45,562 nt of DNA. Origin: Pseudomonadota bacterium. Lineage in GTDB: Bacteria > Pseudomonadota > Gammaproteobacteria > Burkholderiales > Nitrosomonadaceae. This document shows positions 27,149 through 36,334 of the stretch, piece after piece. The notes under the pieces were generated by a model. It saw only the letters and a list, made by a program, of their open reading frames with translations. It searched no databases and was not told the origin of the DNA. The DNA lies in the NCBI GenBank assembly GCA_018240285.1, contig JAFEGA010000012.1:1-45562 (forward strand), in the 5' to 3' direction. The position numbers were made by a program, and so were the translations under genes. Within the stretch, counting starts at the first letter, position 1; every line of letters starts with the position of its first letter.

Positions 27149-28222
27149 CTAAATGCGCGTAGTCTGGTTATCAGACAGAAAGTTTTGTTTTAATAATTTT
27201 CTGACCGGTGCCGGAATACCCTGTTCAAGCGCATCAGCCGGGTTGATCCAGATCGATTCCGGTTCCGTAATGCGAGAATCCGAGACGACGTGCAACAAGC
27301 GTGGATGAATGCGTAGCTTGAAGTGAGTGAATTGATGATCCAACGCAGGTAACTCGATTGGCTGTTGTTTGACCTGAATTCCCAAGTGGTGCTGGCAGTA
27401 ATCAGTGGCATCGACGCCGGTTGCAATTTCCGGAGGGCACCATAATGCTCCCCAGATACCCGAAGTCGCTCTTTTTTGTAAGAGCAATTTTTGCTGTTGC
27501 AGCAACAGTAAAAATACGGTTTCTTTTTGCGGCAGCGCTTTGCGGGGTTTTGCGGTTGGTAACTGATCAGTGAGTTGTTCCTGAAATGCTACGCACTGTG
27601 ATCGTAGCGGGCAAGATTCGCAGCGCGGAGTGTGACGCGTGCAGACTGTGGCGCCCAGGTCCATCAATGCTTGGGTATAAGTTTCGATCGCATCATTGGA
27701 ATGATCGATGGGTAGCGATTCTTCGGCTTTTTCCCATAAATGGTTTTGAATCTTCATTTCTCCGGGATAGCCGCTGATACCAAAAAAACGTGCGAATATC
27801 CGCTTTACATTACCATCCAGAATCGCTTCGCGTTGGCCAAAAGCAAAAACAGCGATAGCGGCAGCCGTGGATCGCCCAATTCCGGGTAGTTGCTGAATAT
27901 CTGTTCGTGTGGCAGGAAATTGTCCGTGATGATTCTGCTCAATTTTTTGAGCAGCCAAATGTAGATTGCGTGCACGGGAGTAATAACCAAGACCGCTCCA
28001 TAAAGCCAATACATCATCCAGTGGTGCTTGCGCCAGACTTGCGATGGCCGGGAATACCTGCATGAACCGGGTGTAATAAGGGATTACTGTGTTGACCTGC
28101 GTTTGCTGCAGCATAATTTCAGATAACCAAATGGCATAGGGATCCCGATTCCGTTTCCAGGGTAAGTGGTGGCGGCCATGATTGTGATGCCAGTGGATTA
28201 GCCGGGATGCTATGAACGACAT
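27149..28222 (-). CDS. mutY: Adenine DNA glycosylase
   Basis: Base-excision repair enzyme removing A mispaired with 8-oxoguanine. 357 residues: GRHHLPWKRNRDPYAIWLSE with the catalytic Glu, LQQTQVNTVIPYY, helix-hairpin-helix (LPGIGRSTAAAIAVFAFGQR) with the catalytic Asp following in AILDGNVKRIFARFF, and the [4Fe-4S] Cys set CTRHTPRCESCPLRSQC. The C-terminal Nudix-like 8-oxoG recognition domain is present (residues about 235-350). All catalytic residues are intact. Confidence 0.96.
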   Translation of the reverse strand: MSFIASRLIHWHHNHGRHHLPWKRNRDPYAIWLSEIMLQQTQVNTVIPYYTRFMQVFPAIASLAQAPLDDVLALWSGLGYYSRARNLHLAAQKIEQNHHGQFPATRTDIQQLPGIGRSTAAAIAVFAFGQREAILDGNVKRIFARFFGISGYPGEMKIQNHLWEKAEESLPIDHSNDAIETYTQALMDLGATVCTRHTPRCESCPLRSQCVAFQEQLTDQLPTAKPRKALPQKETVFLLLLQQQKLLLQKRATSGIWGALWCPPEIATGVDATDYCQHHLGIQVKQQPIELPALDHQFTHFKLRIHPRLLHVVSDSRITEPESIWINPADALEQGIPAPVRKLLKQNFLSDNQTTRI

Positions 28223-28313
28223 GGTAATGTTGCTTGGGGATTCGAATGTGCCGGGATGAATAAGTTGATAAAACGGCTATCAGTGCTGCGGTGTGATAGC
28301 GATTTAGCAAGAT

Positions 28314-28568
28314 TTACGGGAAAATAACTTCGCTGAATTTGGCATTGGGTGTCAAAACTTCCATTTTTGCGAGCCGGGTTAATTCGACTTGCTGCCGCGA
28401 GTCGCCATCGATCACCAGGCATTCTTGTTTTTCGGGGGAGTTAACAATATCGATGGCTTTTCCTTCGATTATTTGATTATTTTTCAAGATAAGCCTCAGC
28501 CGGTAGCCGTACATGCAAGCAACTTCCACGAAGTCGTGAAGATCGCACGAAATAGCATCTTGAGTCAT
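28314..28568 (-). CDS. rof: Rho-binding antiterminator (Rof/YaeO-like)
   Basis: 84-residue protein resembling Rof (YaeO), which binds Rho and blocks RNA entry, lowering Rho-dependent termination. Shared features: an early ISCDLHDFVEVACMYGYRL segment (Cys-Asp then the acidic/Leu helix), LRLILKNNQIIEGKAIDIV, and LVIDGDSRQQVELTRLAKME. The predicted fold is a short helix plus a small beta-sheet. It lies 90 bases upstream of mutY on the same strand. Family identity is fairly good, but function in this organism is inferred. Confidence 0.8.
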   Translation of the reverse strand: MTQDAISCDLHDFVEVACMYGYRLRLILKNNQIIEGKAIDIVNSPEKQECLVIDGDSRQQVELTRLAKMEVLTPNAKFSEVIFP

Positions 28569-28638
28569 GGCGGTTAATCCTTTTACTGATGTGATGAAGG
28601 CATAATATACACGATACTAAACGCCGCGAGACCAAATT

Positions 28639-28980
28639 ATGGAAATTCTGAAAACATTAAGCTTATTCGTTGTTACTGCGCTCGCCGAGATAATCGGCTG
28701 CTATCTGCCGTATCTCTATTTGAAGGAAGGTAAGCCCTTTTGGCTGCTTTTTCCCGCTGCGATCAGCCTGGTGATATTTGTTTGGTTGTTGACGCTTCAC
28801 CCGCAAGCGGCTGGCCGTGTTTATGCCGCGTATGGCGGTGTTTATATCTGTGTGGCGCTGATGTGGTTGTGGGCGGTCGACGGTATTCGCCCGGCAGTGG
28901 CTGACTGGATTGGGGTAGGTTTTTGTTTGACCGGGGTGATCGTGATTATGTACGGTAAACAGCTTGATCGTTATTTATAG
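28639..28980 (+). CDS. YnfA-family (UPF0060) inner membrane protein
   Basis: 113 residues with four predicted membrane helices and the diagnostic sequences [19 protein letters not shown] and [20 protein letters not shown], matching the YnfA family, related to small multidrug-resistance transporters. Substrate is not known. It stands alone, divergent from rof. Confidence 0.9.
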   Translation: MEILKTLSLFVVTALAEIIGCYLPYLYLKEGKPFWLLFPAAISLVIFVWLLTLHPQAAGRVYAAYGGVYICVALMWLWAVDGIRPAVADWIGVGFCLTGVIVIMYGKQLDRYL

Positions 28981-29027
28981 CAAAACCAAATTGTTTATTC
29001 CGGTATTACAGGTTATTTCCCGATGGG

Positions 29028-29813
29028 TTATTTGACTTTCCTCATTTGCTCCTGCTTGATGATATAGCGTTGGATCATGGCTTCCATGCTGGCTTTCAGT
29101 TCAATAAACTGACACCCTGCGCGCATGCAGTTTTGTCCGTTTCGCAAAGTGATTTCATAGGTGTTCTTTACCTGAATGTTGACAGTGATAGCGCCGATAT
29201 CCGGAAGAACGATTTTGCAATCGCTGTATATCATACCGGGATCAAAATTAATGATCGGGTGCTGATCGATCACGGCAATTCCGCCGCAACTAATGTCGAG
29301 TAATGCCACTTCAGCTTTTGCAGATGGGTCTCTCCCAGGAATTGGAATGATACACTTTAGCGGTTTGACGATTGGAGTGGTAATACGGAAATAGCTTCTT
29401 CTTTGTATTCGTAGTAGTGATTTAGGGATGTTTACCACGATGACATCTTTACCTTTATACTGAGTTTTTTTGATTTGATCGCAAACAAACTCAATTTTTA
29501 CCCTATTCTGTGTGGTAACGAAAACTAATTCTTTACAATGTAATGCTTTTTGGCAATTCTTATCATTGGTTCCATAATCAATCACCATTTCTCTTTTATC
29601 TGTATCGATGGCTATTATCGAAGCTAAAATAAAGTCACTAGCATAATCTGGATAGAGTGTGATTAATGAATTGGTCTGCATAATCCCACGAAGAATAAAA
29701 AGAATATCAATTTCCGAATGAATGCGGAAATTTTCACGGCTTTCTTCTTGAGAAAATTGAGTGGGTACTAATACATTAGTCGCTTCGGTCATTTGGTCGG
29801 ATGCTCGTAACAT
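29028..29813 (-). CDS. ycgR: Flagellar brake protein YcgR (PilZ)
   Basis: c-di-GMP receptor that slows the flagellar motor when bound to c-di-GMP. 261 residues: an N-terminal YcgR domain (about 20-135) and a C-terminal PilZ domain with RIQRRSYFRI (the RxxxR c-di-GMP motif) and LLDISCGGIAV (the [D/N]xSxxG motif). Its start overlaps the preceding flhX stop by one base, so it belongs to the leftward flagellar run. With two diguanylate cyclases 9-13 kb away it completes a make-and-sense pair for motility control. Confidence 0.92.
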   Translation of the reverse strand: MLRASDQMTEATNVLVPTQFSQEESRENFRIHSEIDILFILRGIMQTNSLITLYPDYASDFILASIIAIDTDKREMVIDYGTNDKNCQKALHCKELVFVTTQNRVKIEFVCDQIKKTQYKGKDVIVVNIPKSLLRIQRRSYFRITTPIVKPLKCIIPIPGRDPSAKAEVALLDISCGGIAVIDQHPIINFDPGMIYSDCKIVLPDIGAITVNIQVKNTYEITLRNGQNCMRAGCQFIELKASMEAMIQRYIIKQEQMRKVK

Positions 29814-30145
29814 TATTTATTCTCCAGAATTTTCTGCGTGATTCTTTTGTCAAGATCATTTTTTGTGGCTAGGGATGTTTTGCCTTGTTCCAATCTGTAA
29901 AGCCACGCTAATAATTCCGCTACTGCCACATAAAGCTGCGGTGGAATACGATCATCAAGATCGACTTGCATGAGTAGCGCAACCAAATCACTCGATTCAT
30001 GAACATAGATTCCCGCTTCTTTTGCGCGTTTGATGATTTCTTGAGCGATTAGACCACGACCTTTGGCAACTACTTTAGGTGCGATTTGCCCTTCACGGTA
30101 AGCGAGTGCAACGGCGGTCAGATAGGATTCATTGGTTGTCATCAT
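29813..30145 (-). CDS. FlhB C-terminal-domain homologue (FlhX-like)
   Basis: 110-residue soluble protein corresponding to the cytoplasmic C-terminal domain of FlhB/YscU: AVALAYREGQIAPKVVAKGR, AKEAGIYVHESSDLVALLMQ and IPPQLYVAVAELLAWLYRLE. The NPTH self-cleavage motif and all membrane helices of FlhB are absent. Such FlhX proteins can substitute for or modulate the substrate-specificity switch together with FliK. It overlaps fliK by 17 bases and ycgR by one, indicating tight coupling. Confidence 0.88.
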   Translation of the reverse strand: MMTTNESYLTAVALAYREGQIAPKVVAKGRGLIAQEIIKRAKEAGIYVHESSDLVALLMQVDLDDRIPPQLYVAVAELLAWLYRLEQGKTSLATKNDLDKRITQKILENK

Positions 30146-31175
30146 GCTTGACTTCTACTGCTTGGATATTTAACCCGGCAGATTGCATGCCAGTGGTGAG
30201 CGGTAGTTGATTGCTTTTTAATAAACCGGCAGTTTCTAGCTTTGAGGTATTCAATTTAATGCTAATGCCGCTCGTATTTAGCGCAATGGTTGCAGTAATA
30301 TCGCCGAGTTCCGGCATCGATAAACGGAGTTGTGTGCGCCACTGGGCCGCTTGATCGAGACCATTTTCCTTAGATGTATTTTCCTGGGGTTCTTCATAAA
30401 TATCCCATTCCATCGGTTGTCCTTGCCAAACTTCACCTCGCCAGAGTAGATGACCGGTTTCCAGGGTGGTCAACTGCTGCTGCACAAGCGGAATTGCTTG
30501 GGTGTGCACTGGCATCTCGGGGCTTACTGGAACCGATACGGTAACTTTGGCAGCAGGCAAATCTGTCGTGACCAGCATCAATTTTCCTTGCGGTTCTTGT
30601 TGCAAATTTCCAAGTGTATTTTCTCCATGAATCCATTGCGCCTGATGTGATTCATAGAATAAACCACTTTGAACGATTGCTTTTTGTAATAAACTGGGTA
30701 AATCAGTGCTATTTATCGGCGCGCTGTTAAGGATCGGCGCGGAACTGCTGAGTGATTGTGTGGTTTGGGGGTTCGGTGCATTGGCCGATACTTGTTTGAA
30801 AGCATCTTGCATCAGAGCACCTAAAAAGCGGCCGGTGGTGCTAATAGACGTATTGTTTGTTTCATTATCTGATGGTGTATCGTTTAAGGCCAGGAACTCT
30901 AAATTTGGCTCATTCGAAATGAAAACAAGTTCCAGTTTGTTACCCGGCTGAAAATTATCAGGCAAGCGCATTTGTAGTGACTTACCTGCAACTAATACTT
31001 GTGACTCACCATTCAATAAACGGGCCTCGACGAGTGCTTGATATTTCTGGCCTTGTACGAACTCTGCAGATGACGTTTGTGAATCGAGTATTGCGGTTAC
31101 GGGTGTAACGGGTGCAGTTGGCTTTATCTGAGTTGAGATTGCCGCTAGTTCTGTTTTAATTATGGTTGGAATCAC
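30129..31175 (-). CDS. fliK: Flagellar hook-length control protein FliK
   Basis: Secreted ruler that sets hook length and triggers the export switch. 348 residues with a GTG start, a Gln/Thr/Pro/Ser-rich variable N-terminal two-thirds and a conserved C-terminal domain (about 245-335: QWRTQLRLSMPELGDITATI, SGISIKLNT, followed by a leucine-rich segment). Overlap with the FlhB-like gene, its functional partner, supports the assignment. Sequence similarity in this family is low outside the C-terminus. Confidence 0.85.
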   Translation of the reverse strand: MIPTIIKTELAAISTQIKPTAPVTPVTAILDSQTSSAEFVQGQKYQALVEARLLNGESQVLVAGKSLQMRLPDNFQPGNKLELVFISNEPNLEFLALNDTPSDNETNNTSISTTGRFLGALMQDAFKQVSANAPNPQTTQSLSSSAPILNSAPINSTDLPSLLQKAIVQSGLFYESHQAQWIHGENTLGNLQQEPQGKLMLVTTDLPAAKVTVSVPVSPEMPVHTQAIPLVQQQLTTLETGHLLWRGEVWQGQPMEWDIYEEPQENTSKENGLDQAAQWRTQLRLSMPELGDITATIALNTSGISIKLNTSKLETAGLLKSNQLPLTTGMQSAGLNIQAVEVKHDDNQ

Positions 31176-31245
31176 GGCAACTGATCTTCAAGCTAAATGA
31201 TGGTCTAGAAAAAATGTGAATGCATTGTTTTTATCTAGTGAGTAT

Positions 31246-31581
31246 TCATAGATTATTAACTGGTTGATAAGCCAGTTGAAGATCGCGTGTGCGGTTATTT
31301 GTATTCAGCATATCTTGTAGTTTTATCATCCATGGTTCTGTGATCGCTCTAATCTGCGCGTCATCAGCCAATATTTGATGGATAATTTTTACTTTCTTTT
31401 GCAGTAATTCTTTGTCTAATATTGGCTCTTGGTCGTTTTGAATAAGTGTTTCGGTTAATTGCCTGCATTCTTTTTCCAACAATATCAATTGATCCCATTC
31501 ATTGTTTTGAGCTGCTGCAAGCATTTTTCCGGTAGTTGCTAAAATAGCATCGTATGTTCTCAGTGTTTGTACACTATCCAT
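31246..31581 (-). CDS. fliT: Flagellar export chaperone FliT-like
   Basis: 111-residue mostly helical protein following fliS. It contains a helix with WDQLILLEKECRQLTE, the pattern of FliT, which chaperones FliD and, in enteric bacteria, inhibits FlhDC. FliT sequences are poorly conserved, so the call relies on size, helical content and position after fliD-fliS. Confidence 0.75.
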   Translation of the reverse strand: MDSVQTLRTYDAILATTGKMLAAAQNNEWDQLILLEKECRQLTETLIQNDQEPILDKELLQKKVKIIHQILADDAQIRAITEPWMIKLQDMLNTNNRTRDLQLAYQPVNNL

Positions 31582-31618
31582 TTATCTTAATGCCCTATTT
31601 TTATTATAAAATTATTGG

Positions 31619-32047
31619 TTAGATTGCGATTGCTCTCATTGCAGTTTGTGTTTCGCTTGTTTTACCGATTTCTTTCCAAGCACCATGTAGTTCGGATAAT
31701 AATTTACTGACCTCGGTGATAATTTCAAGATTATTCTGAATATTAGCAACTAAAAGCCGGTATGCCATGTAATCATAAAGAGCTTGGAGTTTGATCGCCA
31801 GATCACCGCCAGCGTTCATATCCAAACTTGCTTTCAGACCATGATCAATGATCATAATCGCTTTTGAGATCATTTGACCTTTTTCAGCAATTTCATTGTG
31901 TTGCATGTGCATCCTGGCTCTTGCTAAAGCTTCTTGCGCGCCTTCAAATAGCATTAAAATGAGTTTGTGAGGGTCGGCTGATTCAATGCCTGTTTCAACT
32001 CCAATGCGCTGATAAGCGGATATAGCATTATTCATGGCTGTAAACAT
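31619..32047 (-). CDS. fliS: Flagellar export chaperone FliS
   Basis: Flagellin-specific cytoplasmic chaperone that prevents premature polymerisation. 142 residues, with ISAYQRIGVETGIESADPHK, LILMLFEGAQEALARARMHM and a C-terminal YDYMAYRLLVANIQNNLEII helix, all characteristic of FliS. AAAGGAGCAC precedes the ATG. It lies immediately downstream of fliD. Confidence 0.93.
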   Translation of the reverse strand: MFTAMNNAISAYQRIGVETGIESADPHKLILMLFEGAQEALARARMHMQHNEIAEKGQMISKAIMIIDHGLKASLDMNAGGDLAIKLQALYDYMAYRLLVANIQNNLEIITEVSKLLSELHGAWKEIGKTSETQTAMRAIAI

Positions 32048-32094
32048 TCTGTGCTCCTTTTATTTTGTAAAGAGTCTATTGACGAGATTGGTTG

Positions 32095-34068
32095 TTAGTT
32101 ACTTGTTGTTGGCAACCTAGAGAGTTGCTGTTGTAAAAAATTGCTGGTTTGGGTCATGCTGGCAATTGTTGTGTCTAATGCAGTAAATTGAGCTCGTATT
32201 CGTTTTTCTGTATCGGCAAGCCGTTGATTCAAAGCATCGCGTTGCGATCCGATGTCTTTAATCGTTGAGTTTATGCCATCAATACGGCTATCGATTAGAC
32301 GGCCATTCAACATTTCACCCACTAATTTATTCAATTTGGCTGCAAAACCATGTGCGAAATCTATTTCGCCTCTGGAGCCTGTGCTGCCCCCAGTTACCTT
32401 GATAACAAGCCCACTACTATCAGCAGCCCCGGTTAATGTTTGACCAGAGCCAGTTGCAGTAATACCGTTAATTGTGCCGGCTACGTCTACTCCTGCGGTT
32501 TCAGCAGGTGTGCCGAATAAGTCTGATTTACCATTCCCACCGGTGATCGATACGGTTGAGGCAGAGCCATAGCGATTTGAAACGACAGCTAGTTTTCCAG
32601 AAGATTCGCTTACTGTAACTTTTATGCCAGCGGAAGAAAGTGCTGAAGCGCCGTTAATCTTTGATTGAATTTCAGCGGCTAGAGAAGTTGCCGTATAGGT
32701 ACCTGCCGCTAGCGTTATATTTGCACTTACACCATCGATAGAAAGATTTAGTGAATTATTAACTCCGGTACTGATCGTCAAAGCAGCTGCGGTATCGCCT
32801 ACTGCACTGCCTTGTGTTGCAATGCGACTGACATTCAGTGAATACTTGCCATTAACCGTGTCTGATTTAGCACTGGTAAATGATACGAGACTGTCACTCG
32901 TTTTTCCAACAGAGGAAAATAGCGTTGACATATCTTTAGTTGGATCATTCAATACATTTGATAGCTTAGTTGAATCAAATTGCAATGTTCCATCCGATTG
33001 GAAGGAAATGCCTACTTCTGATAATAAGCTTAAACCTCCACCAGCCGTAGTCAATGGATCAGAAATTGCACTGCGGATTCTGGTTTGAATTGACCGGAGG
33101 GTTGAATCTCCAGTTAGAATGGATGCTTGTTTTGTTCCCGCATCATATTTTGAAAGATTAACAATAGTTTTATTTAGATCATTAAAAGCTTTTACAAATG
33201 ATGATACGGCATTCTGAATGCCAGCAGTGTCACGCGATAAGTTTAAGGTCGATGTAGTGCCAGGGTTAGCTTTTAGTAAATTTAATGTGACGCCATCAAT
33301 AGCGTCTGTGATATTGTTTGATGCTTTGCTGATTGATATGCCATCGATAACTAATGTGGCATTGCTAGCGGCTACAGTTTGAGTCAAATTGGTAATGCCA
33401 CCCGTTGATGCATCATAAACAAGCTGAGAAAGTCCTGCGTTATCAGTATTATTTCCATCTGCATCGATGGCGGTTATTTTTAGCGCATTACTTAAGCCAG
33501 TGTCTTGAGAAGCAATTACTAAACGGTTGCCGGTACCATCATTGACTATACTGGCAGATACGCCTGCGTTGGCTTGATTGATTGCGTCACGGATTCCAGA
33601 GAGAGATGAATTACCTGAAGGGATGGTAATTGACTGTGCTGCTTTATCTGGGTTAAGTGTGAACGTGCCGCCACTATATGTACCAAATTGTATTGTTAAA
33701 GTACCGCTACCAACCGAAGAGCTTGTGGTTGTGAAGCTAGCAGATTTGAGTTTTTGTGATTGTGCGAGTGTCTGGATTTCTACAGAATGACTCCCTGTCA
33801 CTGCGGACGATGTTGCACTTGCGTTAGCTAGCGTGTTATCAGAAAAATTAGCTGATACCGCATTAAATTTTGCCGGATCGGATAACGCGGTAAGACTACC
33901 TTGAAATGAAGATAGTGCTCCTTTTAGAGTGCCAAAAGCGGTTAACCGGGTTTGCTGTTTAGCTTCTTTAGCGTCAAGGTCTGTCAAGGGCTGACTTTCA
34001 ACTTTCATTAGCTGGCTGACTAAGCCATTGACATCTAGACCTGATCCAATTCCTGGAGATGAAAGCAT
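32095..34068 (-). CDS. fliD: Flagellar filament cap protein FliD
   Basis: Caps the filament and assists flagellin insertion. 657 residues: N-terminal FliD domain starting with SSPGIGSGLDVNGLVSQLMK and VESQPLTDLDAKEA, a long Ser/Thr/Gly-rich middle, and C-terminal domain with coiled-coil ends (GINSTIKDIGSQRDALNQRL, then RIRAQFTALDTTIASM and FLQQQLSRL). The protein is longer than the enteric version (about 470) owing to the middle domains, as in many polar-flagellated proteobacteria. Confidence 0.93.
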   Translation of the reverse strand: MLSSPGIGSGLDVNGLVSQLMKVESQPLTDLDAKEAKQQTRLTAFGTLKGALSSFQGSLTALSDPAKFNAVSANFSDNTLANASATSSAVTGSHSVEIQTLAQSQKLKSASFTTTSSSVGSGTLTIQFGTYSGGTFTLNPDKAAQSITIPSGNSSLSGIRDAINQANAGVSASIVNDGTGNRLVIASQDTGLSNALKITAIDADGNNTDNAGLSQLVYDASTGGITNLTQTVAASNATLVIDGISISKASNNITDAIDGVTLNLLKANPGTTSTLNLSRDTAGIQNAVSSFVKAFNDLNKTIVNLSKYDAGTKQASILTGDSTLRSIQTRIRSAISDPLTTAGGGLSLLSEVGISFQSDGTLQFDSTKLSNVLNDPTKDMSTLFSSVGKTSDSLVSFTSAKSDTVNGKYSLNVSRIATQGSAVGDTAAALTISTGVNNSLNLSIDGVSANITLAAGTYTATSLAAEIQSKINGASALSSAGIKVTVSESSGKLAVVSNRYGSASTVSITGGNGKSDLFGTPAETAGVDVAGTINGITATGSGQTLTGAADSSGLVIKVTGGSTGSRGEIDFAHGFAAKLNKLVGEMLNGRLIDSRIDGINSTIKDIGSQRDALNQRLADTEKRIRAQFTALDTTIASMTQTSNFLQQQLSRLPTTSN

Positions 34069-34096
34069 TTTTAAACTCTACCCAATATGATTTCTA

Positions 34097-34468
34097 CTAT
34101 GCTTTGCCGTTAAATAACAATCCTTGCACTTTATCCAATGTTCTTGCTATTTCAATAGCTTCTTTTGACGGAATTTGCCGAATGACTTCGTCGGTATGTA
34201 CATCCACTACTTTGATAATTGTTTTTCCAGTATCTTCATCAATCGAGAATCGCAAGTTGTGCGCTAGGTTATCCACGGCACCTTGAATTTTCTGAACAGC
34301 TTGTTTAACTTGATCTTCGGATTTTGGGCTGTTATTTATTTGAGAGTCTGCGGTTGAAGCAGGTGATACAACTGTGTCCACATTAGAGATGGATAATTTT
34401 CTAGGTGTCGGTGGAGGTGGCGAAGATAGTGGAAGCGCGCCGGCAGTATTTAATTGATTGATGGTCAT
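34097..34468 (-). CDS. flaG: FlaG-family protein
   Basis: 123 residues; Pro/Ser/Thr-rich N-terminal half, then the conserved FlaG domain (LRFSIDEDTGKTIIKVVDVH, then EVIRQIPSKEAIEIARTLD). FlaG influences filament length in Pseudomonas and Vibrio; the precise job is unclear. TAAGGAGT precedes the ATG. It sits between fliC and fliD, the usual place. Confidence 0.9.
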   Translation of the reverse strand: MTINQLNTAGALPLSSPPPPTPRKLSISNVDTVVSPASTADSQINNSPKSEDQVKQAVQKIQGAVDNLAHNLRFSIDEDTGKTIIKVVDVHTDEVIRQIPSKEAIEIARTLDKVQGLLFNGKA

Positions 34469-34490
34469 TTTGTAACTCCTTAAAGTTGGC

Positions 34491-34526
34491 AGAAACGCGG
34501 AGAGATCAAATAAATTCCGCGTTTCT
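34491..34526 (-). repeat. Hairpin between fliC and flaG
   Basis: AGAAACGCGGA (34491-34501) and TCCGCGTTTCT (34516-34526) form a perfect 11-bp stem with a 14-nt loop. No T-run follows on the minus strand. It probably marks the 3' end of an abundant stable fliC mRNA or reduces read-through into flaG-fliDST. Confidence 0.6.
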
Positions 34527-34568
34527 ATCAGCTTTATTTAATACGAAGTATCATCTGTTACGATCTGT

Positions 34569-36032
34569 TTAACGTAAAAGTGATAAAACGTTATTGGGTA
34601 GTGAATTTGCTTGCGCAAGAATTGCAGTACCAGCTTGTTGCAGAATCTGCCCACGAGTTAGATTGGCTGATTCTGCAGCAAAGTCAGCATCTTGAATCCG
34701 ACTGCGAGAAGCGGAAAGATTTTCCGATGCAGTTTGCAGGTTTGCAATCGTTGAACTAAAACGATTCTGAATTGCACCTAGATCACCACGTGAATTATTT
34801 ATAGTTTTTAAAGCCTCATCCAACGTTTTAATTGCTGTCTGCGCATTGGCTGCCGACGATATATCCAAGGTGGCTACAGAATTAAACGAACTGGTAGTGG
34901 CCCCAAATACATCAGCATTTCCACCGCTAACCGATATTTGCCCATTGGCACTTGTAAGTTCAACAGTACCGGTAGCAATTGTCGAATCGGTTGCAGCACC
35001 GCCGGTTAAGGTTCTTGTAGTCGCACCGGCAACCACATCGGCCGTTTTTGTTGCGCCTGTATTATTAAAGTCCTGAATTCCTATATCTCTGCCATCAGTT
35101 GTTGAGAGTGTAATCACTGATTTGTTAGTCGGAGATGCGAACGAAGCAGTGACACCGGTTAAAGATTGCAGACCGTTAATGGCCGAAGCTAAACCACTTA
35201 AATCTGAAGTATCGGTTACCGTGGCTGAGACTGTATTGCCGTTCAAGGAAAAAGATACTGTACCGGCCGAAGCAATGTTACCTAAAGTTGCACTGTTAGA
35301 AGCTGTTGCAGTGATGCCTATGCTGGCAGCAGAGGAATTAATGGCTGCTGCTATTGCCTTTGCATCAGACCCTACTGCGTAACCGATATTACCTGTAGCT
35401 CCTTTATTATTAGAGAGTACTAAAGCAGCTTCGACTGTTACGCCATTACCTGCGGAGTTGTCAGCACCAGCTGCTGTTGCAGTATTCACAGCAGTTCCAT
35501 TGGTAGTAAGTACGTTACTGCCTAAAGCGGTCGCACGAGCATCACCAATTGATGCAATATTGATCGTTTGGTTTGCGTTTGCACCAACTTGGAAACTTTG
35601 ATTCAGAAAAGAGCCATCTAATAAATTAAGGCCGTTAAATTGCGTTTGACTAGCAACACGTGTTACCTCTGCACTTAATTGAGAAGCTTCGGCTTGCAGC
35701 GAAGCGCGATCACTTGCGCTATTAGTGGCGTTGGCGGCTTGCACTGCCAGTTCGCGGATACGTTGCAGGTTGTTGCCGATTTCGCCCAGTGCACCTTCGG
35801 CAGTTTGCGATAGTGAAATACCGTCATTTGCGTTACGTACCGCTTGATTCAGACCGCGAATTTGTGAAGTCATTCTTTCTGAAATTGCTAAACCTGCAGC
35901 ATCATCTTTAGCGCTATTAATACGCAGACCGGATGATAAACGTGTTAATGAAGTATTTAACGCAGATTGTGAATTATTCAAGTTTCGTTGCGCATTCAGT
36001 GAGGCAATATTAGAGTTAATAATTGCTGGCAT
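34569..36032 (-). CDS. fliC: Flagellin
   Basis: Filament subunit of 487 residues, with no Cys and a typical Ala/Ser/Thr/Asn-rich composition. The N-terminal D0/D1 region (PAIINSNIASLNAQRNLNNS, LSSGLRINSAKDDAAGLAIS) and C-terminal D1/D0 region (RSRIQDADFAAESANLTRGQ, AILAQANSLPNNVLSLLR) are well conserved; the centre (about 150-395) is the variable exposed domain with repeated Thr-Ala-Gly stretches. AAAGGAGAAC gives a strong ribosome site. A sigma-28 promoter lies about 100 bases upstream. It is the first gene of the leftward late flagellar block. Confidence 0.97.
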   Translation of the reverse strand: MPAIINSNIASLNAQRNLNNSQSALNTSLTRLSSGLRINSAKDDAAGLAISERMTSQIRGLNQAVRNANDGISLSQTAEGALGEIGNNLQRIRELAVQAANATNSASDRASLQAEASQLSAEVTRVASQTQFNGLNLLDGSFLNQSFQVGANANQTINIASIGDARATALGSNVLTTNGTAVNTATAAGADNSAGNGVTVEAALVLSNNKGATGNIGYAVGSDAKAIAAAINSSAASIGITATASNSATLGNIASAGTVSFSLNGNTVSATVTDTSDLSGLASAINGLQSLTGVTASFASPTNKSVITLSTTDGRDIGIQDFNNTGATKTADVVAGATTRTLTGGAATDSTIATGTVELTSANGQISVSGGNADVFGATTSSFNSVATLDISSAANAQTAIKTLDEALKTINNSRGDLGAIQNRFSSTIANLQTASENLSASRSRIQDADFAAESANLTRGQILQQAGTAILAQANSLPNNVLSLLR

Positions 36033-36095
36033 TTGGGTTCTCCTTTTTGATAACTATTGGTTTTGGCATAATTGCCATTTACGACGTTGGCCGCC

Positions 36096-36134
36096 CTGCA
36101 ATCCAAGAGGGTGTTTAACCACCGTTGATTGCAG
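36096..36134 (-). promoter_or_regulatory. Inverted repeat in the fliC leader
   Basis: CTGCAATC (36096-36103) and GATTGCAG (36127-36134) form a perfect 8-bp inverted repeat spaced by 23 bases. It begins right at the expected transcription start below the sigma-28 box, so it would fold the 5' end of the fliC mRNA and could stabilise it or bind a regulator. Together with the promoter this accounts for the 302-base gap before the kinase gene; on the plus strand I see no convincing promoter for that gene. Confidence 0.45.
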
Positions 36135-36161
36135 TTATCGGAAATCATTTTGAAAAGTTTA
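36135..36161 (-). promoter_or_regulatory. Sigma-28 (FliA) promoter of fliC
   Basis: On the minus strand: TAAA (36158-36161), 15 bases, then TCCGATAA (36135-36142), against the consensus TAAA-N15-GCCGATAA (11 of 12 positions). Location upstream of flagellin is as expected. Confidence 0.88.
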
Positions 36162-36334
36162 GGATTTTACTTTCATGATTTTTGTCTAATTTACTGGTTA
36201 ATATAAACTGTTCATGGTGTAAAATTATTTTCTATCGTGAAATTATCTTGTAAAATTGAGAATGTATTCAGTCAGTTAATTTGGCAAGTTAAGAGACGAT
36301 TGTGTTTATCGACATCAACCGGTGATATGCTGAG

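Noticed and set aside
27149..28222. 6S RNA (ssrS) near the 5-FTHF cyclo-ligase gene
   Set aside because: The cyclo-ligase is often linked to ssrS, but its upstream side here is mutY with a 10-base gap and no 6S-like structure was recognised.
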